DNA of 64,000 nucleotides. Source: an uncultured Pelagibacteraceae bacterium (GTDB taxonomy: Bacteria > Pseudomonadota > Alphaproteobacteria > Pelagibacterales > Pelagibacteraceae). Within the stretch, counting starts at the first letter, position 1; each line of letters begins with the position of its first letter. Under the pieces are notes generated by a model that was not told the DNA's origin, searched no databases, and worked only from the letters and a program-made list of their open reading frames with translations. The stretch covers positions 1-64,000 of the forward strand of contig CACITU010000005.1 in NCBI GenBank assembly GCA_902589725.1, in the 5' to 3' direction. Shown here piece after piece: positions 29,393 to 40,654 of this stretch. Made by a program: the position numbers and the translations under genes.

Positions 29393-30528
29393 AAAAAATT
29401 AAAATTTTATTATTGATTTTATTTTCTATTTTTTACTTAAACAAAAACGTTATTTCAGCTGAAATTGATATTTATAAAAAAATTGATCTTTTCGGTGAAG
29501 TTCTAGAAAAGATTAATAAAGAATATGTTGATGATTTTAATCAATCCGACAGTATGGACGCTGCAATCAATGGACTTTTACAATCGTTAGATCCTTATTC
29601 ATCCTACATGTCCCCTAAAATTTTTGAGGAAATGCAAACAGAAACCAGTGGCGAGTTTGGTGGATTAGGAATTGAGGTCAGTATGGAGGCTGGTGTGGTT
29701 AAAGTAATTTCGCCAATAGATGATACACCTGCATCAAGGGCTGGATTAAAAGCTGGTGATTACATAGTCAAAATAAATGATGTTCAAGTTCAAGGAAAAT
29801 CATTAAGTGAAGCTGTTGATTTAATGAGGGGACCTGTGGGTTCCGGTATAGAATTAATAGTAAGACGAAGAGGTGAAAAAAAAGCATTAACATTTAATAT
29901 AATAAGAGAAGTTATTCAGGTTAAATCTGTAAAATCTGAAATTATAAATGAAAACATTGGATACATCAGGCTTACTTCGTTTAACGATAACAGTAGTGAT
30001 CAAATAGAAAAACAAATAAAAAAACTTAAAAAAGATAAAAACGTAAATTCATTTATTTTAGATTTAAGAAATAATCCTGGAGGTCTTTTATCTCAGGCAA
30101 TAAAGATCTCAGATTTTTTTCTAGAAAATGGAGAGATAGTTTCAACAAAAAGCAGAACAAAATCTGAAAATAGAAAATGGTTTGCAAAAAAAGGAGATAT
30201 TACTGACGGAAAAACATTATTGGTTTTGATTAATTATGGCTCAGCATCTGCATCTGAAATTGTTGCTGGAGCTTTAAAGGATCACAAAAGAGCAATTATC
30301 ATTGGTGAAAATAGCTTTGGTAAAGGTTCAGTCCAATCGATTATTCCTTTAAAAAATCGTGGAGCTATAAGATTAACTGTCGCAAAATATTATCTTCCTT
30401 CTGGAAAATCTATCTCTGAAGTAGGTGTTAGACCAGATATAGAAGTAAATGAAGAAGGTGATGATTTTAGAATAAAAACTGATACTGACAATCAATTAAA
30501 CTACGCTATTAAGTTACTTAACGGATAA
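29389..30528 (+). CDS. ctpA: C-terminal processing peptidase (S41), CtpA
   Basis: A 379-residue periplasmic protease. The signal peptide is KKIKILLLILFSIFYLNKNVISA. A PDZ domain covers about residues 85-165 (GGLGIEVSMEAGVVKVISP, SRAGLKAGDYIVKI). The S41 catalytic Ser is in SASASEIVAGALKDHKRA and the Lys in ENSFGKGSVQ. It trims C termini of envelope proteins. The ATG at 29389 is chosen over the upstream track start because it begins the signal peptide and overlaps rsfS by ATGA. Confidence 0.94.
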   Translation: MKKIKILLLILFSIFYLNKNVISAEIDIYKKIDLFGEVLEKINKEYVDDFNQSDSMDAAINGLLQSLDPYSSYMSPKIFEEMQTETSGEFGGLGIEVSMEAGVVKVISPIDDTPASRAGLKAGDYIVKINDVQVQGKSLSEAVDLMRGPVGSGIELIVRRRGEKKALTFNIIREVIQVKSVKSEIINENIGYIRLTSFNDNSSDQIEKQIKKLKKDKNVNSFILDLRNNPGGLLSQAIKISDFFLENGEIVSTKSRTKSENRKWFAKKGDITDGKTLLVLINYGSASASEIVAGALKDHKRAIIIGENSFGKGSVQSIIPLKNRGAIRLTVAKYYLPSGKSISEVGVRPDIEVNEEGDDFRIKTDTDNQLNYAIKLLNG

Positions 30529-30529
30529 T

Positions 30530-31003
30530 ATGAATAAAAATTTTAAAGATTTACCACTGAGAAGTGGGGTCGGAATAGTATTATTGAATAACCAAAATAA
30601 AGTATTTGTTGCAAAAAGAATAGATAATCCTAAAAATTTTTGGCAAATGCCTCAGGGCGGTGTTGATGAGGGAGAGGATTATTTAAAAGCAGCATTTAGA
30701 GAATTGGAGGAAGAAACAAGTATCAAAAGTGTAGAACTTATAAAGGAACTCGATGGTACATTGACTTATGATTTACCTGATCGATTACTAGGTATTATTT
30801 GGAAAGGTAAGTACAAAGGTCAAAAGCAAAAATGGTTTTTAATGCGATTTATTGGAAATGATAATGAAATAAATATTAATACATCTAATCCAGAGTTTTT
30901 GGATTGGAAGTGGATTGACTTAGATTTAATTACTGATGTTGTAGTTGATTTTAAACATCATGTTTACAAAGAACTTAAAGAAAAAGTTAAAAAATTAATT
31001 TAG
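30530..31003 (+). CDS. rppH: RNA pyrophosphohydrolase RppH
   Basis: A 157-residue Nudix hydrolase with RSGVGIVLLNNQNKVFVAKR, the substrate motif FWQMPQGGVDEGED, and a Nudix box ending AFRELEEETSI, then YDLPDRL and GQKQKWFLMRF. It removes pyrophosphate from 5' ends of mRNA to start decay. The 3' end overlaps the convergent atpC stop by 9 bp. Confidence 0.93.
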   Translation: MNKNFKDLPLRSGVGIVLLNNQNKVFVAKRIDNPKNFWQMPQGGVDEGEDYLKAAFRELEEETSIKSVELIKELDGTLTYDLPDRLLGIIWKGKYKGQKQKWFLMRFIGNDNEININTSNPEFLDWKWIDLDLITDVVVDFKHHVYKELKEKVKKLI

Positions 31004-31386
31004 AGATTTTAAAACTTCAACTTTTTTATCTGCTAAATACTTAGATTGATCATTAATATCGGTTTTATTAGCCTCTTCTTCTGCCTCTTTAAGTAAATCT
31101 TGTTGCTTTGATTTATCCATATCCGTAAGATTAAAAATTGTACTTGTTAAAATAGATAAATTATTATTTTTAAACTCAACAATCCCATCTTCAACATAGT
31201 AGTTTTCGTCACCTGATTTTGATAAAATCTTAATTATCCCAGGTTTCAAAAATGAAATAATAGAAATATGATCCTTCAATATTCCCATCTCTCCTTCAAA
31301 AGCAGGGACCACAACTTCTGAAACATCATCTTTTACTAAAAAAGATTTTTCAGGATTTACTATTTCAACTTTAAACTCTTCGCTCA

Positions 31387-31387
<1 letters not shown>
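30995..31387 (-). CDS. atpC: ATP synthase F1 epsilon subunit
   Basis: A 130-residue epsilon subunit. The N-terminal beta-sandwich is evident (VVVPAFEGEMGILKDHISIISFLKPG) and is followed by a short, charged C-terminal helical part. It couples rotation to the c-ring and can inhibit hydrolysis. It is the last gene of atpHAGDC, overlapping atpD by TAATG. Confidence 0.94.
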
Positions 31388-33680
<2,293 letters not shown>

Positions 33681-33686
33681 AAATTA

Positions 33687-35222
33687 TTAAGATTTAAAAT
33701 TTCCTTTTAATTGAGTGACTACCTCAACAAGTAATTTTTCTTTATCTTCCTCAAGTTTTCCTGAAGTTAAAATTGACTCTATAATTTCAGGCTTATCTGA
33801 TTTACATTTTTCAATAATCTTACTCTCAAATTCGGCAACATCTTTTAGATCAATATCATCTAGATAACCTTTTACTCCGCAAAATACTGAAATAACTTGT
33901 TCCGCAACAGTCATAGGTGAATATTGTTTTTGTTTTAAAAGTTCAGTTAATTTAGAGCCTCTATTTAAAAGTTGCTGAGTAGATGCATCTAAATCAGATC
34001 CAAATTGAGCAAAAGCTGCCATTTCTCTGTATTGTGCTAACTCTAGTTTCATTGAACCAGAAACTTTTTTCATCGCTTTAGTTTGAGCTGATGAACCAAC
34101 CCTAGATACTGATAAACCTACATTAATTGCAGGTCTTATTCCCTGGTTAAATAGTTCTGTTTCAAGGAAAATTTGTCCGTCTGTAATTGAAATAACGTTA
34201 GTTGGAATGAACGCAGATACGTCTCCACCTTGTGTTTCAATAATTGGAAGAGCAGTAAGTGATCCACCACCATGTTCATCACTTAATTTTGCAGCTCTCT
34301 CAAGCAATCTGCTATGAAGATAAAATACATCTCCAGGATAAGCCTCACGTCCTGGAGGTCTTCTTAATAGCAATGACATTTGTCTATAAGCAACTGCTTG
34401 TTTAGATAAATCGTCATAAATTATTAACGCGTGCATTCCATTATCTCTAAAATACTCACCCATAGCACAACCTGTATACGGTGCTAAAAATTGTAAAGGA
34501 GCGGAGTCAGATGCAGTAGCAGCAACAATTGTTGTGTACTCCATAGCTCCAGCTTCTTCTAATGTTTTTTGAATTTGTCTTACTGTTGATCTTTTTTGTC
34601 CAACTGCAACATATATACAATACAGTTTTTGTTTTTCATCTCCAGATTCATTGATTTTTTTTTGATTAATAATTGCATCTACTGCAACTGCTGTTTTACC
34701 GGTTTGTCTGTCACCAATAATTAATTCCCTTTGCCCTCTTCCAATTGGGACCAGACTATCAATTGATTTAAGGCCAGTTTGCATTGGTTCACTCACTGAT
34801 TGTCGTGGAATAATACCAGGAGCTTTAACTTCAACCCTGCTTTTTTTAATTCCTTTATCTAATGGTCCTTTTCCATCAATAGGATTTCCTAAACCATCCA
34901 CTACTCTTCCTAATAATTCTTTTCCAACTGGAGTGTCAACAATATTACCAGTCCTTTTTACTACATCACCTTCTTTAACATTTCTATCATCACCAAAAAT
35001 TACAACACCAACATTTTCACTTTCTAAATTTAGAGCCATACCTTTTGAACCATCTGCAAACTCTACCATCTCACCAGCTTGGACATTATCTAAACCATAA
35101 ATCCTAGCAATACCATCCCCAACTGATAAAACTTGACCAACTTCTGTGACTTCTGCTTTATCACCAAAATTTTTAATTTGTTCTTTTAATATTTTTGTAA
35201 CTTCTGAAGGATTTATTTCCAT
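33687..35222 (-). CDS. atpA: ATP synthase F1 alpha subunit
   Basis: A 511-residue subunit with Walker [58 protein letters not shown], and the alpha-beta interface [18 protein letters not shown]. It supplies the non-catalytic nucleotide sites and structural partner of beta. It begins directly after atpH. Confidence 0.99.
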   Translation of the reverse strand: MEINPSEVTKILKEQIKNFGDKAEVTEVGQVLSVGDGIARIYGLDNVQAGEMVEFADGSKGMALNLESENVGVVIFGDDRNVKEGDVVKRTGNIVDTPVGKELLGRVVDGLGNPIDGKGPLDKGIKKSRVEVKAPGIIPRQSVSEPMQTGLKSIDSLVPIGRGQRELIIGDRQTGKTAVAVDAIINQKKINESGDEKQKLYCIYVAVGQKRSTVRQIQKTLEEAGAMEYTTIVAATASDSAPLQFLAPYTGCAMGEYFRDNGMHALIIYDDLSKQAVAYRQMSLLLRRPPGREAYPGDVFYLHSRLLERAAKLSDEHGGGSLTALPIIETQGGDVSAFIPTNVISITDGQIFLETELFNQGIRPAINVGLSVSRVGSSAQTKAMKKVSGSMKLELAQYREMAAFAQFGSDLDASTQQLLNRGSKLTELLKQKQYSPMTVAEQVISVFCGVKGYLDDIDLKDVAEFESKIIEKCKSDKPEIIESILTSGKLEEDKEKLLVEVVTQLKGNFKS

Positions 35223-35780
35223 TTATGCCTCTATCATTCTATTTTCGATTTGTTGTAATTTATTTTTAATAGAGGTGTCAACCATAGTGCTTCCAACTTG
35301 TACCACCAAACCTCCTATTAAACTTTTGTCATGTTTGTAGTTTAATTTTATTTTTGAGCTAAAATTTTTTGTTAACTCCTCTGTAATTTTTGAAATTTCT
35401 TCATTAGATAATTCTTTTGCTGACTTTAATTCTGCCTTAAGTTCCCCTCTTTTTCTTGAACAAATTTCAATAAAACTTTTAAGGATTCGCTCAATAAAAA
35501 AGAAACGTCTTTTTTGAATTAAGAAACTTAAAAAATTTTTAAATAAAGACTCAAATTTGTTATTTTCTGAGATTGTGTTAATTACTTGTAATAAATCTTC
35601 TTGGCTTGTGGTTGGATCTTTAATCAAACTAGAAAAATCATCACTTTGTTCAATTAAACTAAGAATAGATGAAGACTGATCTTCGATCTGACTTAAAAGG
35701 TTGTTTTCTTCTGAAAGTTCAAAGAGGGCAAGAGAATATCTTTCAGCAGAAGTTATTGAAAATCCGGTGTCCTTACTCAA
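35223..35780 (-). CDS. atpH: ATP synthase F1 delta subunit
   Basis: A 185-residue stator subunit, first gene of atpHAGDC. It has the N-terminal helical bundle (ERYSLALFELSEE) and the C-terminal KIKLNYKHDKSLIGGLVVQVGSTMVDTSIKNKL family signature. The start is TTG 35780, supported by AGAGGA about 6 nt upstream. The 108-bp gap before priA holds the promoter of the ATP synthase operon; no clear consensus hexamers could be settled there. Confidence 0.93.
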   Translation of the reverse strand: MSKDTGFSITSAERYSLALFELSEENNLLSQIEDQSSSILSLIEQSDDFSSLIKDPTTSQEDLLQVINTISENNKFESLFKNFLSFLIQKRRFFFIERILKSFIEICSRKRGELKAELKSAKELSNEEISKITEELTKNFSSKIKLNYKHDKSLIGGLVVQVGSTMVDTSIKNKLQQIENRMIEA

Positions 35781-35888
35781 CTTGGTTCCTCTGTAATGTT
35801 GATGATTATTTTAAAATCACGCCCTGAATAACATATGACCCTAATGTCTTCAAGTAGCGGATTCGCAAAAAATGCCTCTTTTTTGTAG

Positions 35889-37844
35889 TTAATTGAAGTT
35901 AATTGGGTCAACATCAACTGAAAGTTTTATTCCAGATGAAAATTTATAATTTGGAATAATTTTAGCAAGAGAACTCTGTAGTTTGATAGATTTTGAGCCT
36001 CTTATTAAAAATCTGATTCTAAATTTTCTTTTTAATCTAAATAATGGAGCATTCACTGGACCTAGTATCTTTCCTTCTACTTTAGTTTCAACGAATGCTT
36101 TAAAATTAATAGCTTCTTTTTCTAATTTAATTTCATTATCTCCCGTTAATATTAAAGAAATAAATCTTTGAAATGGAGGTAGTTTATTTTTTTTTCTTAT
36201 CTCCAGTTCTCTTTCTAAAAAAATATCTGGGTTTTTATTTGTAATTTCTGAGATCATCTTAGTATTATTTTCATAGGTTTGAAAATATACGGTTGCTGGT
36301 TTTCCAGTTCTACCTGCACGCCCTGATAGCTGATGATAAAGCTGTAAGTTTTTTTCTGCACCTCTTAAATCGTGTCCTTGAGATGAAAGATCAATATCAA
36401 CAACTACAATGCAATTTAAGCTTGGAAAATGAAAACCTTTTGAAATTAACTGGGTTCCAACTAAAATGTCTATTTCATTTTTGGTAATTTTGTCTATTTT
36501 TTCTTTAGAGTCTTTTTTGTTCATAGTGTCGCTTGAAAAAATTTGTATTTTTTTTCCAGGAAATTTTCTTTTTACTTCCTCTGAAATTCTCTCAACACCA
36601 GGACCACTGAAAATGAATTCACAGTTTCCTTCTTTTGTACAATTTCTTTTAAGATCAGATCTGTAACCACAATAATGGCATAATAAGTTATTTTTATTTT
36701 TATGATAAACTAAATTGATGCTGCAATTTGGACATGTAAAACTTGTAAAACACTTATTGCATAAGGTATTTGGAGAAAAACCTCTTCTATTTAAAAAAAA
36801 TAAAACTTGATCTTTTTTTTTCAAATGTAAATTTACTTTTTCAATAATTTTAGTTGATAGCCATGACTGCTTTTCAAGTTTTGTATTATTTAAATTAATA
36901 ATTTCATAATTAGGTAGAGGTGCGTTTTGATATCTTTCATTTAATCTAGAAAACTCATATTTACCTTTTTTAATATTTTCAAAAGTTTCTATAGAAGGTA
37001 CAGCAGTAATTAAGTTTATTGGAATATTTTCAAAAGAAGCTCTAGAAATTGCCATATCACGAGCATTGTAAGTTATACCTTCATCTTGTTTAAATGATTG
37101 ATCATGTTCTTCATCGACAATTATTATTCCTAATTTTTTAAATGGTAAAAACAGTGAGGATCTTGCGCCAATTATTATTTTTATTTTACCGTTTGAAACT
37201 CCACTCCAAATTAACTCTTTCTTTTTTTTTGAAATACCCGAATGCCAAACCGCAGGTTTAAAACCAAAGAAATCTAAAAATTTTAATTCAAACTGACTAG
37301 TCAGACCTATTTCTGGTAATAAAATTAATCCTTGAAAACCCCTTTCTATCAAAGGTTTTAATGCCTCAAAATAAACTAAAGTTTTGCCTGATCCAGTTGT
37401 GCCTTGCAAAACATGAACTCTAAACTTTTTGTTTGAAATATTCATTTTTTTTAAAGATTTTTTTTGATCACTAGATAACTTGATTAAATTTTCTTTAATT
37501 TTGCTATCAAATATTTGATAATTTTGAGTTTCTTTATTCTCTATTGCTTTACTGCTCAAGAGTACCAATTTTAATGCCATGCCCTTTGGTATAAGATTGT
37601 ATTCTGCAAACCAATTTAAAAAATTTATTGTGTTTTTTTTTAATGGAGTTACGTCTAATTTTTTTATTATATTTTTAGTTTTAAAATTTTTATTTTTGTT
37701 TTTTTCAAATTGATCCCAAACAACACCAATAATTTTGGATTTTCCAAAAGGCACCATGACATAATCACCAACATTAAGACTTAAACTGCTCTCATAAGTG
37801 AAAGGATGATTAAAAATATTAGGTAAAAGAATCGGATATTGCAT
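35889..37844 (-). CDS. priA: Primosomal protein N' (replication restart helicase PriA)
   Basis: A 651-residue superfamily 2 helicase, somewhat shorter than the E. coli protein (about 730). It has an N-terminal 3'-end-binding domain (YVMVPFGKSKIIGVVW), Walker A GTTGSGKTLVYFEAL, Walker B IIVDEEHD, zinc-binding cysteines (CNKCFTSFTCPNC, LLCHYCGYR) and motif VI QLSGRAGRTGK. It reloads DnaB at stalled forks. It follows the pilin array after about 100 bp containing a probable terminator. Confidence 0.95.
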   Translation of the reverse strand: MQYPILLPNIFNHPFTYESSLSLNVGDYVMVPFGKSKIIGVVWDQFEKNKNKNFKTKNIIKKLDVTPLKKNTINFLNWFAEYNLIPKGMALKLVLLSSKAIENKETQNYQIFDSKIKENLIKLSSDQKKSLKKMNISNKKFRVHVLQGTTGSGKTLVYFEALKPLIERGFQGLILLPEIGLTSQFELKFLDFFGFKPAVWHSGISKKKKELIWSGVSNGKIKIIIGARSSLFLPFKKLGIIIVDEEHDQSFKQDEGITYNARDMAISRASFENIPINLITAVPSIETFENIKKGKYEFSRLNERYQNAPLPNYEIINLNNTKLEKQSWLSTKIIEKVNLHLKKKDQVLFFLNRRGFSPNTLCNKCFTSFTCPNCSINLVYHKNKNNLLCHYCGYRSDLKRNCTKEGNCEFIFSGPGVERISEEVKRKFPGKKIQIFSSDTMNKKDSKEKIDKITKNEIDILVGTQLISKGFHFPSLNCIVVVDIDLSSQGHDLRGAEKNLQLYHQLSGRAGRTGKPATVYFQTYENNTKMISEITNKNPDIFLERELEIRKKNKLPPFQRFISLILTGDNEIKLEKEAINFKAFVETKVEGKILGPVNAPLFRLKRKFRIRFLIRGSKSIKLQSSLAKIIPNYKFSSGIKLSVDVDPINFN

Positions 37845-37858
37845 ATTTTTATAATATG

Positions 37859-37899
37859 AAAAAAAATTAAAGGTGTATTTAACTTTTTAACTTATACAC
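37859..37899 (-). terminator. Putative intrinsic terminator of the pilin array
   Basis: Read on the minus strand, GTGTAT and ATACAC form a stem around a 15-nt loop, followed shortly by a run of eight T. It sits 50 bp downstream of the last pilin and before priA. The stem is short and AT-rich, so strength is uncertain. Confidence 0.4.
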
Positions 37900-37948
37900 T
37901 TAAACATTGAAACAAAAGAATTTAATTAATAAATTTCTATTAAGTATA

Positions 37949-38449
37949 TTAATCGGACCATTTCACTTCATCGTAAATTAATTCAGTATCAGTTATATAT
38001 GTTGAGAAAGTACAAAAACCTCCAGTCTTTTGCCAAACGTAAGTCCATCCAATTTTTCCATAATTACAACATTTTCCAGCCCAAGCCTGATTATCTTGAT
38101 CTTTTCCTATTTCAACTGAAGTGGCATAAGGAGATTTAATTTGTTTAAAATGGTGCTGAAACGCTGGACAATCAAAAGCTGAATTTTTAGTACTAAAAGT
38201 TTGTAAATTGCCTCCATTAATTTTTCTACTTATGCTTCCATTTATATCAAATGCAGTTACCATTACCTGAAACTCCTTTACCATCAATTTATGATTTTGT
38301 TTCGCAACATTCTTTTTTGCACTTGTGGTATACCCATTATAAGCAACCACACCTACAGCAGCCAAGATACCTATTATTGCTACAACAACTAGAAGTTCTA
38401 TGAGTGTGAAACCTTTATGTTTTATCGAGTTAATCAAATGTAACTTCAT
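37949..38449 (-). CDS. Type IV pilin, paralogue A (last of array)
   Basis: A 166-residue prepilin. The leader MKLHLINSIKHKG is followed by mature N terminus FTLIELLVVVAIIGILAAVG with Glu5, the class III prepilin signal cut by PilD. The N-terminal helix is shared with the other array pilins. The C-terminal domain (from about residue 45) is diverged, with cysteines at FDCPAF, GKCCNY and GFCTFS, and the family motif SPY. It overlaps the preceding pilin by 20 nt. The specific role is unknown; it could be a minor subunit or alternative major pilin. Confidence 0.9.
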   Translation of the reverse strand: MKLHLINSIKHKGFTLIELLVVVAIIGILAAVGVVAYNGYTTSAKKNVAKQNHKLMVKEFQVMVTAFDINGSISRKINGGNLQTFSTKNSAFDCPAFQHHFKQIKSPYATSVEIGKDQDNQAWAGKCCNYGKIGWTYVWQKTGGFCTFSTYITDTELIYDEVKWSD

Positions 38450-38891
38450 AGTTTTTCCCCCTACACCTTGTTCTTATGTAATTGTCATAAGTTGATAACA
38501 TGCCATCTTTGTATGGTACTCCATTCCAAGTTACATACTCAACATTGCCATGATAAGTTGGGTTATATGGATCTTTTACAATATTGGTAAGATGTTGCCC
38601 AACTGCCGCTATCAATTTTTTAGGACTTGTGGCGTTAGAACAGTTATACTTAACTTTTGCTCCAGGTGTATTTTTCCAATATTGTCCTTTTAATTCGATT
38701 TCGCTTTCAATTTGACATAATGCATATTTCTCATTGATTAACTTAGACCACAATTGAAAGTTATTTTTACAAACAGACTCTTTTGCGCTCGCCGTATACC
38801 CATTATAAGCAACTACCCCTACTGCAGCTAGAATACCGATGATTGCTACAACAACCAAAAGCTCAATTAATGTGAATGCATTTTTTTTCAT
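38430..38891 (-). CDS. Type IV pilin, paralogue B
   Basis: A 153-residue prepilin with a short leader, MKKNA, before FTLIELLVVVAIIGILAAVG; the -1 residue is Ala rather than the usual Gly, which can be tolerated by PilD. The first 30 mature residues match the pilin at 41092 although about half of the compared codons differ. The diverged head has four cysteines and the motif KDPYNP. It is followed by paralogue A with a 20-nt overlap. Confidence 0.9.
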   Translation of the reverse strand: MKKNAFTLIELLVVVAIIGILAAVGVVAYNGYTASAKESVCKNNFQLWSKLINEKYALCQIESEIELKGQYWKNTPGAKVKYNCSNATSPKKLIAAVGQHLTNIVKDPYNPTYHGNVEYVTWNGVPYKDGMLSTYDNYIRTRCRGKNYEVTFD

Positions 38892-38913
38892 AAAAAAATT
38901 CTATCACTTTACA

Positions 38914-39489
38914 CTATGGGCTGCTATATTTTGTGTTTGATCCGGTATTGACAGAACTATAAGTAGTATTAGCTCCTGTATTAACTGAAGTCCAAGTAGT
39001 GTTACATCCTGTATTTACATTTGTATATTTTGTATTACTTCCAACTTTCACTGGCGTCCATGTAGTCCCCATGTTTGTAGTTACAATTTTTTTCTGAGGA
39101 GCAGAGTAAAAGCTAACAGAATAATTACCTTTGGAAGGGCTACTGATAGAAACAGATCCTTGAGAACACGGAGATTTATTTATCAAAGTAGAACCATAAG
39201 GGTTGGACATTTTTAAATTATTTGTGATAAAGGCGCTTATTGTATTAATGGATGGAGAGTTTGAATTACCGCATTTATGATTATTAAATACCGTAGCAGA
39301 ACTATCTAATTCACACTTCATAAACTCAAACATTAGAGCTTTATTGATATTTGTGTAGTTTAATTCAGCTGTCTTGGCTTTTGCACTTTTTGTATATCCA
39401 TTATAAGCAACTACTCCAACTGAAGATAATATTCCAATGATTGCTACTACAACTAGGAGTTCAATTAAGGTAAAACCTTTTTTATTCAT
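38914..39489 (-). CDS. Type IV pilin, paralogue C, with repetitive C terminus
   Basis: A 191-residue prepilin (MNKKG then FTLIELLVVVAIIGILSSVG). The globular part has MKCEL, a second Cys in NHKCGN and the family motif SNPYGS. The last 45 or so residues are four imperfect 11-residue repeats of the form VNTGxNTxY/WxS, a Ser/Thr/Asn-rich surface tail not seen in the other pilins. It starts by TAATG overlap with paralogue D. Confidence 0.9.
   Translation of the reverse strand: MNKKGFTLIELLVVVAIIGILSSVGVVAYNGYTKSAKAKTAELNYTNINKALMFEFMKCELDSSATVFNNHKCGNSNSPSINTISAFITNNLKMSNPYGSTLINKSPCSQGSVSISSPSKGNYSVSFYSAPQKKIVTTNMGTTWTPVKVGSNTKYTNVNTGCNTTWTSVNTGANTTYSSVNTGSNTKYSSP
38917..39051 (-). repeat. Four imperfect 33-bp tandem repeats inside pilin C
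   Basis: The 3' end of the pilin gene encodes about four copies of an 11-residue unit (VNTGCNTTWTS, VNTGANTTYSS, VNTGSNTKYSS and a degenerate first copy). The period is exactly 33 bp, so copy-number change would keep frame. Confidence 0.8.
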
Positions 39490-40052
39490 TACTTAAATGG
39501 TATCTTAATAGTATCGGTAATTTTAGTTGTTTCATCCATTAAATAACTTGTAAGCGTAAGAATTCTATATCCATCTATCCATTTATGTTCAATCCAAGTT
39601 TTTCCAACCCAATAGGCAGGATGATATTTGGCTTCTTTTCTAGGCGCCCCCCACCAAGCAGCTCCTGCATCATTAGGTAAAACTGTGCCATTATGAGTCC
39701 ATGGTTTATAAAAGCTAAAACTTTGAATTACAGGATCTCTTAATCCTAAAGCCAAAAAATGCACTTGAAGTTCGTTACTAAATGCTGAACGACATCTTAT
39801 TTTTCTTTCTCTAAAAGTTTTTCCCCCTGATCTCTCATATCTTATAACTTCATAATCTCTGCCACCTGATAAATGACAGTCAGCGATTTCAGCTTTTATT
39901 AATTCTTTTATTTTTTGATGATTTGATTTAATAATCGCATTTTTAGCTCCATCAGTGTATTTTCCATATGCAACAATTCCTACTGCAGATAGAATACCAA
40001 TGATGGCTACAACGACTAAAAGCTCAATAAGAGTGAAACCTTTTTTATTCAT
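39489..40052 (-). CDS. Type IV pilin, paralogue D
   Basis: A 187-residue prepilin (MNKKG, then FTLIELLVVVAIIGILSAVGIVAYGKYTDGAK). The head is the most diverged of the array: it is rich in Trp and basic residues (YWVGKTWIEHKWIDGYR) and has two cysteines (ADCHLS, KIRCRS) and LRDPV in place of the NPY motif. It overlaps the upstream small membrane protein gene by ATGA and the downstream pilin by TAATG. Confidence 0.9.
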   Translation of the reverse strand: MNKKGFTLIELLVVVAIIGILSAVGIVAYGKYTDGAKNAIIKSNHQKIKELIKAEIADCHLSGGRDYEVIRYERSGGKTFRERKIRCRSAFSNELQVHFLALGLRDPVIQSFSFYKPWTHNGTVLPNDAGAAWWGAPRKEAKYHPAYWVGKTWIEHKWIDGYRILTLTSYLMDETTKITDTIKIPFK

Positions 40053-40252
40053 ATAAAAATTTTATAATAAAAATATACAACCCAAAGAAAAAAAGTAAAT
40101 AAGCTAGAAAATATTAAAGCTAAACCAACTAAAGTATCTTGATTAACTTTTTTTCTCCATTTTTTCGGAAAAAAATTTAAAGAATATGCATAAATAATTA
40201 TAAAAATATTTAATCCTGTAACAATAATATTTAAATATAAAAATATTTTCAT
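40049..40252 (-). CDS. Small two-TM membrane protein of the pilin array, unknown
   Basis: 67 residues with two hydrophobic segments (about 3-25 and 44-65) separated by a basic loop PKKWRKKVNQDT. Nothing recognised. It overlaps pilin D by ATGA and follows pilin E by 9 nt, so translation is coupled to pilins. A pilin-assembly accessory is possible; there is no direct evidence. Confidence 0.7.
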   Translation of the reverse strand: MKIFLYLNIIVTGLNIFIIIYAYSLNFFPKKWRKKVNQDTLVGLALIFSSLFTFFLWVVYFYYKIFI

Positions 40253-40261
40253 TAACTTACT

Positions 40262-40648
40262 TTAACAATTTGAAGTAGTTAACTTATTCTTTTCGTTTAG
40301 AGTTAAAGTACAATTTGAAGATTTATGTTTTGCTTGGATACTTAAAGTATCACTAGAGGCATTACCAGTTATAGTATAATTATAATTTTGGTCTGATAAA
40401 TCATCAACACCATCAAAAAGTTCATTGATTATATTATTTAATGATGAGTTGTAATAATAACTACCATTATTAGACTTATACTCTTGTTCTGCTAAATATA
40501 TTGAGCTGAGACTTATTTCTGCTTGTTTTTTTTCTGCTGAAGTTTTGTATTTTCCGTATGATACTATACCTATTGCAGAGAGAATTCCTATGAGTGCAAC
40601 TACAACCAAAAGTTCTATTAATGTAAAACCTTGGCTGTAGCGCCTCAT
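40262..40648 (-). CDS. Type IV pilin, PilE-like paralogue E
   Basis: A 128-residue prepilin (MRRYSQG, then FTLIELLVVVALIGILSAIGIVSYGKY). Unlike its neighbours it has the classical PilE/PilA head: AEISLSSIYLAEQEYKSNNGSYY and a closing Cys pair (SSNCTLT and the terminal TSNC) resembling a D-region disulfide. It lies 6 nt after pilin F. It may be a canonical minor or core pilin. Confidence 0.9.
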   Translation of the reverse strand: MRRYSQGFTLIELLVVVALIGILSAIGIVSYGKYKTSAEKKQAEISLSSIYLAEQEYKSNNGSYYYNSSLNNIINELFDGVDDLSDQNYNYTITGNASSDTLSIQAKHKSSNCTLTLNEKNKLTTSNC

Positions 40649-40654
40649 TTAAAT

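Noticed and set aside
35781-35888. Possible small RNA or tRNA in the gap between atpH and priA
   Set aside because: No cloverleaf, CCA end or stable hairpin could be drawn; the gap is better explained as the ATP synthase promoter region.
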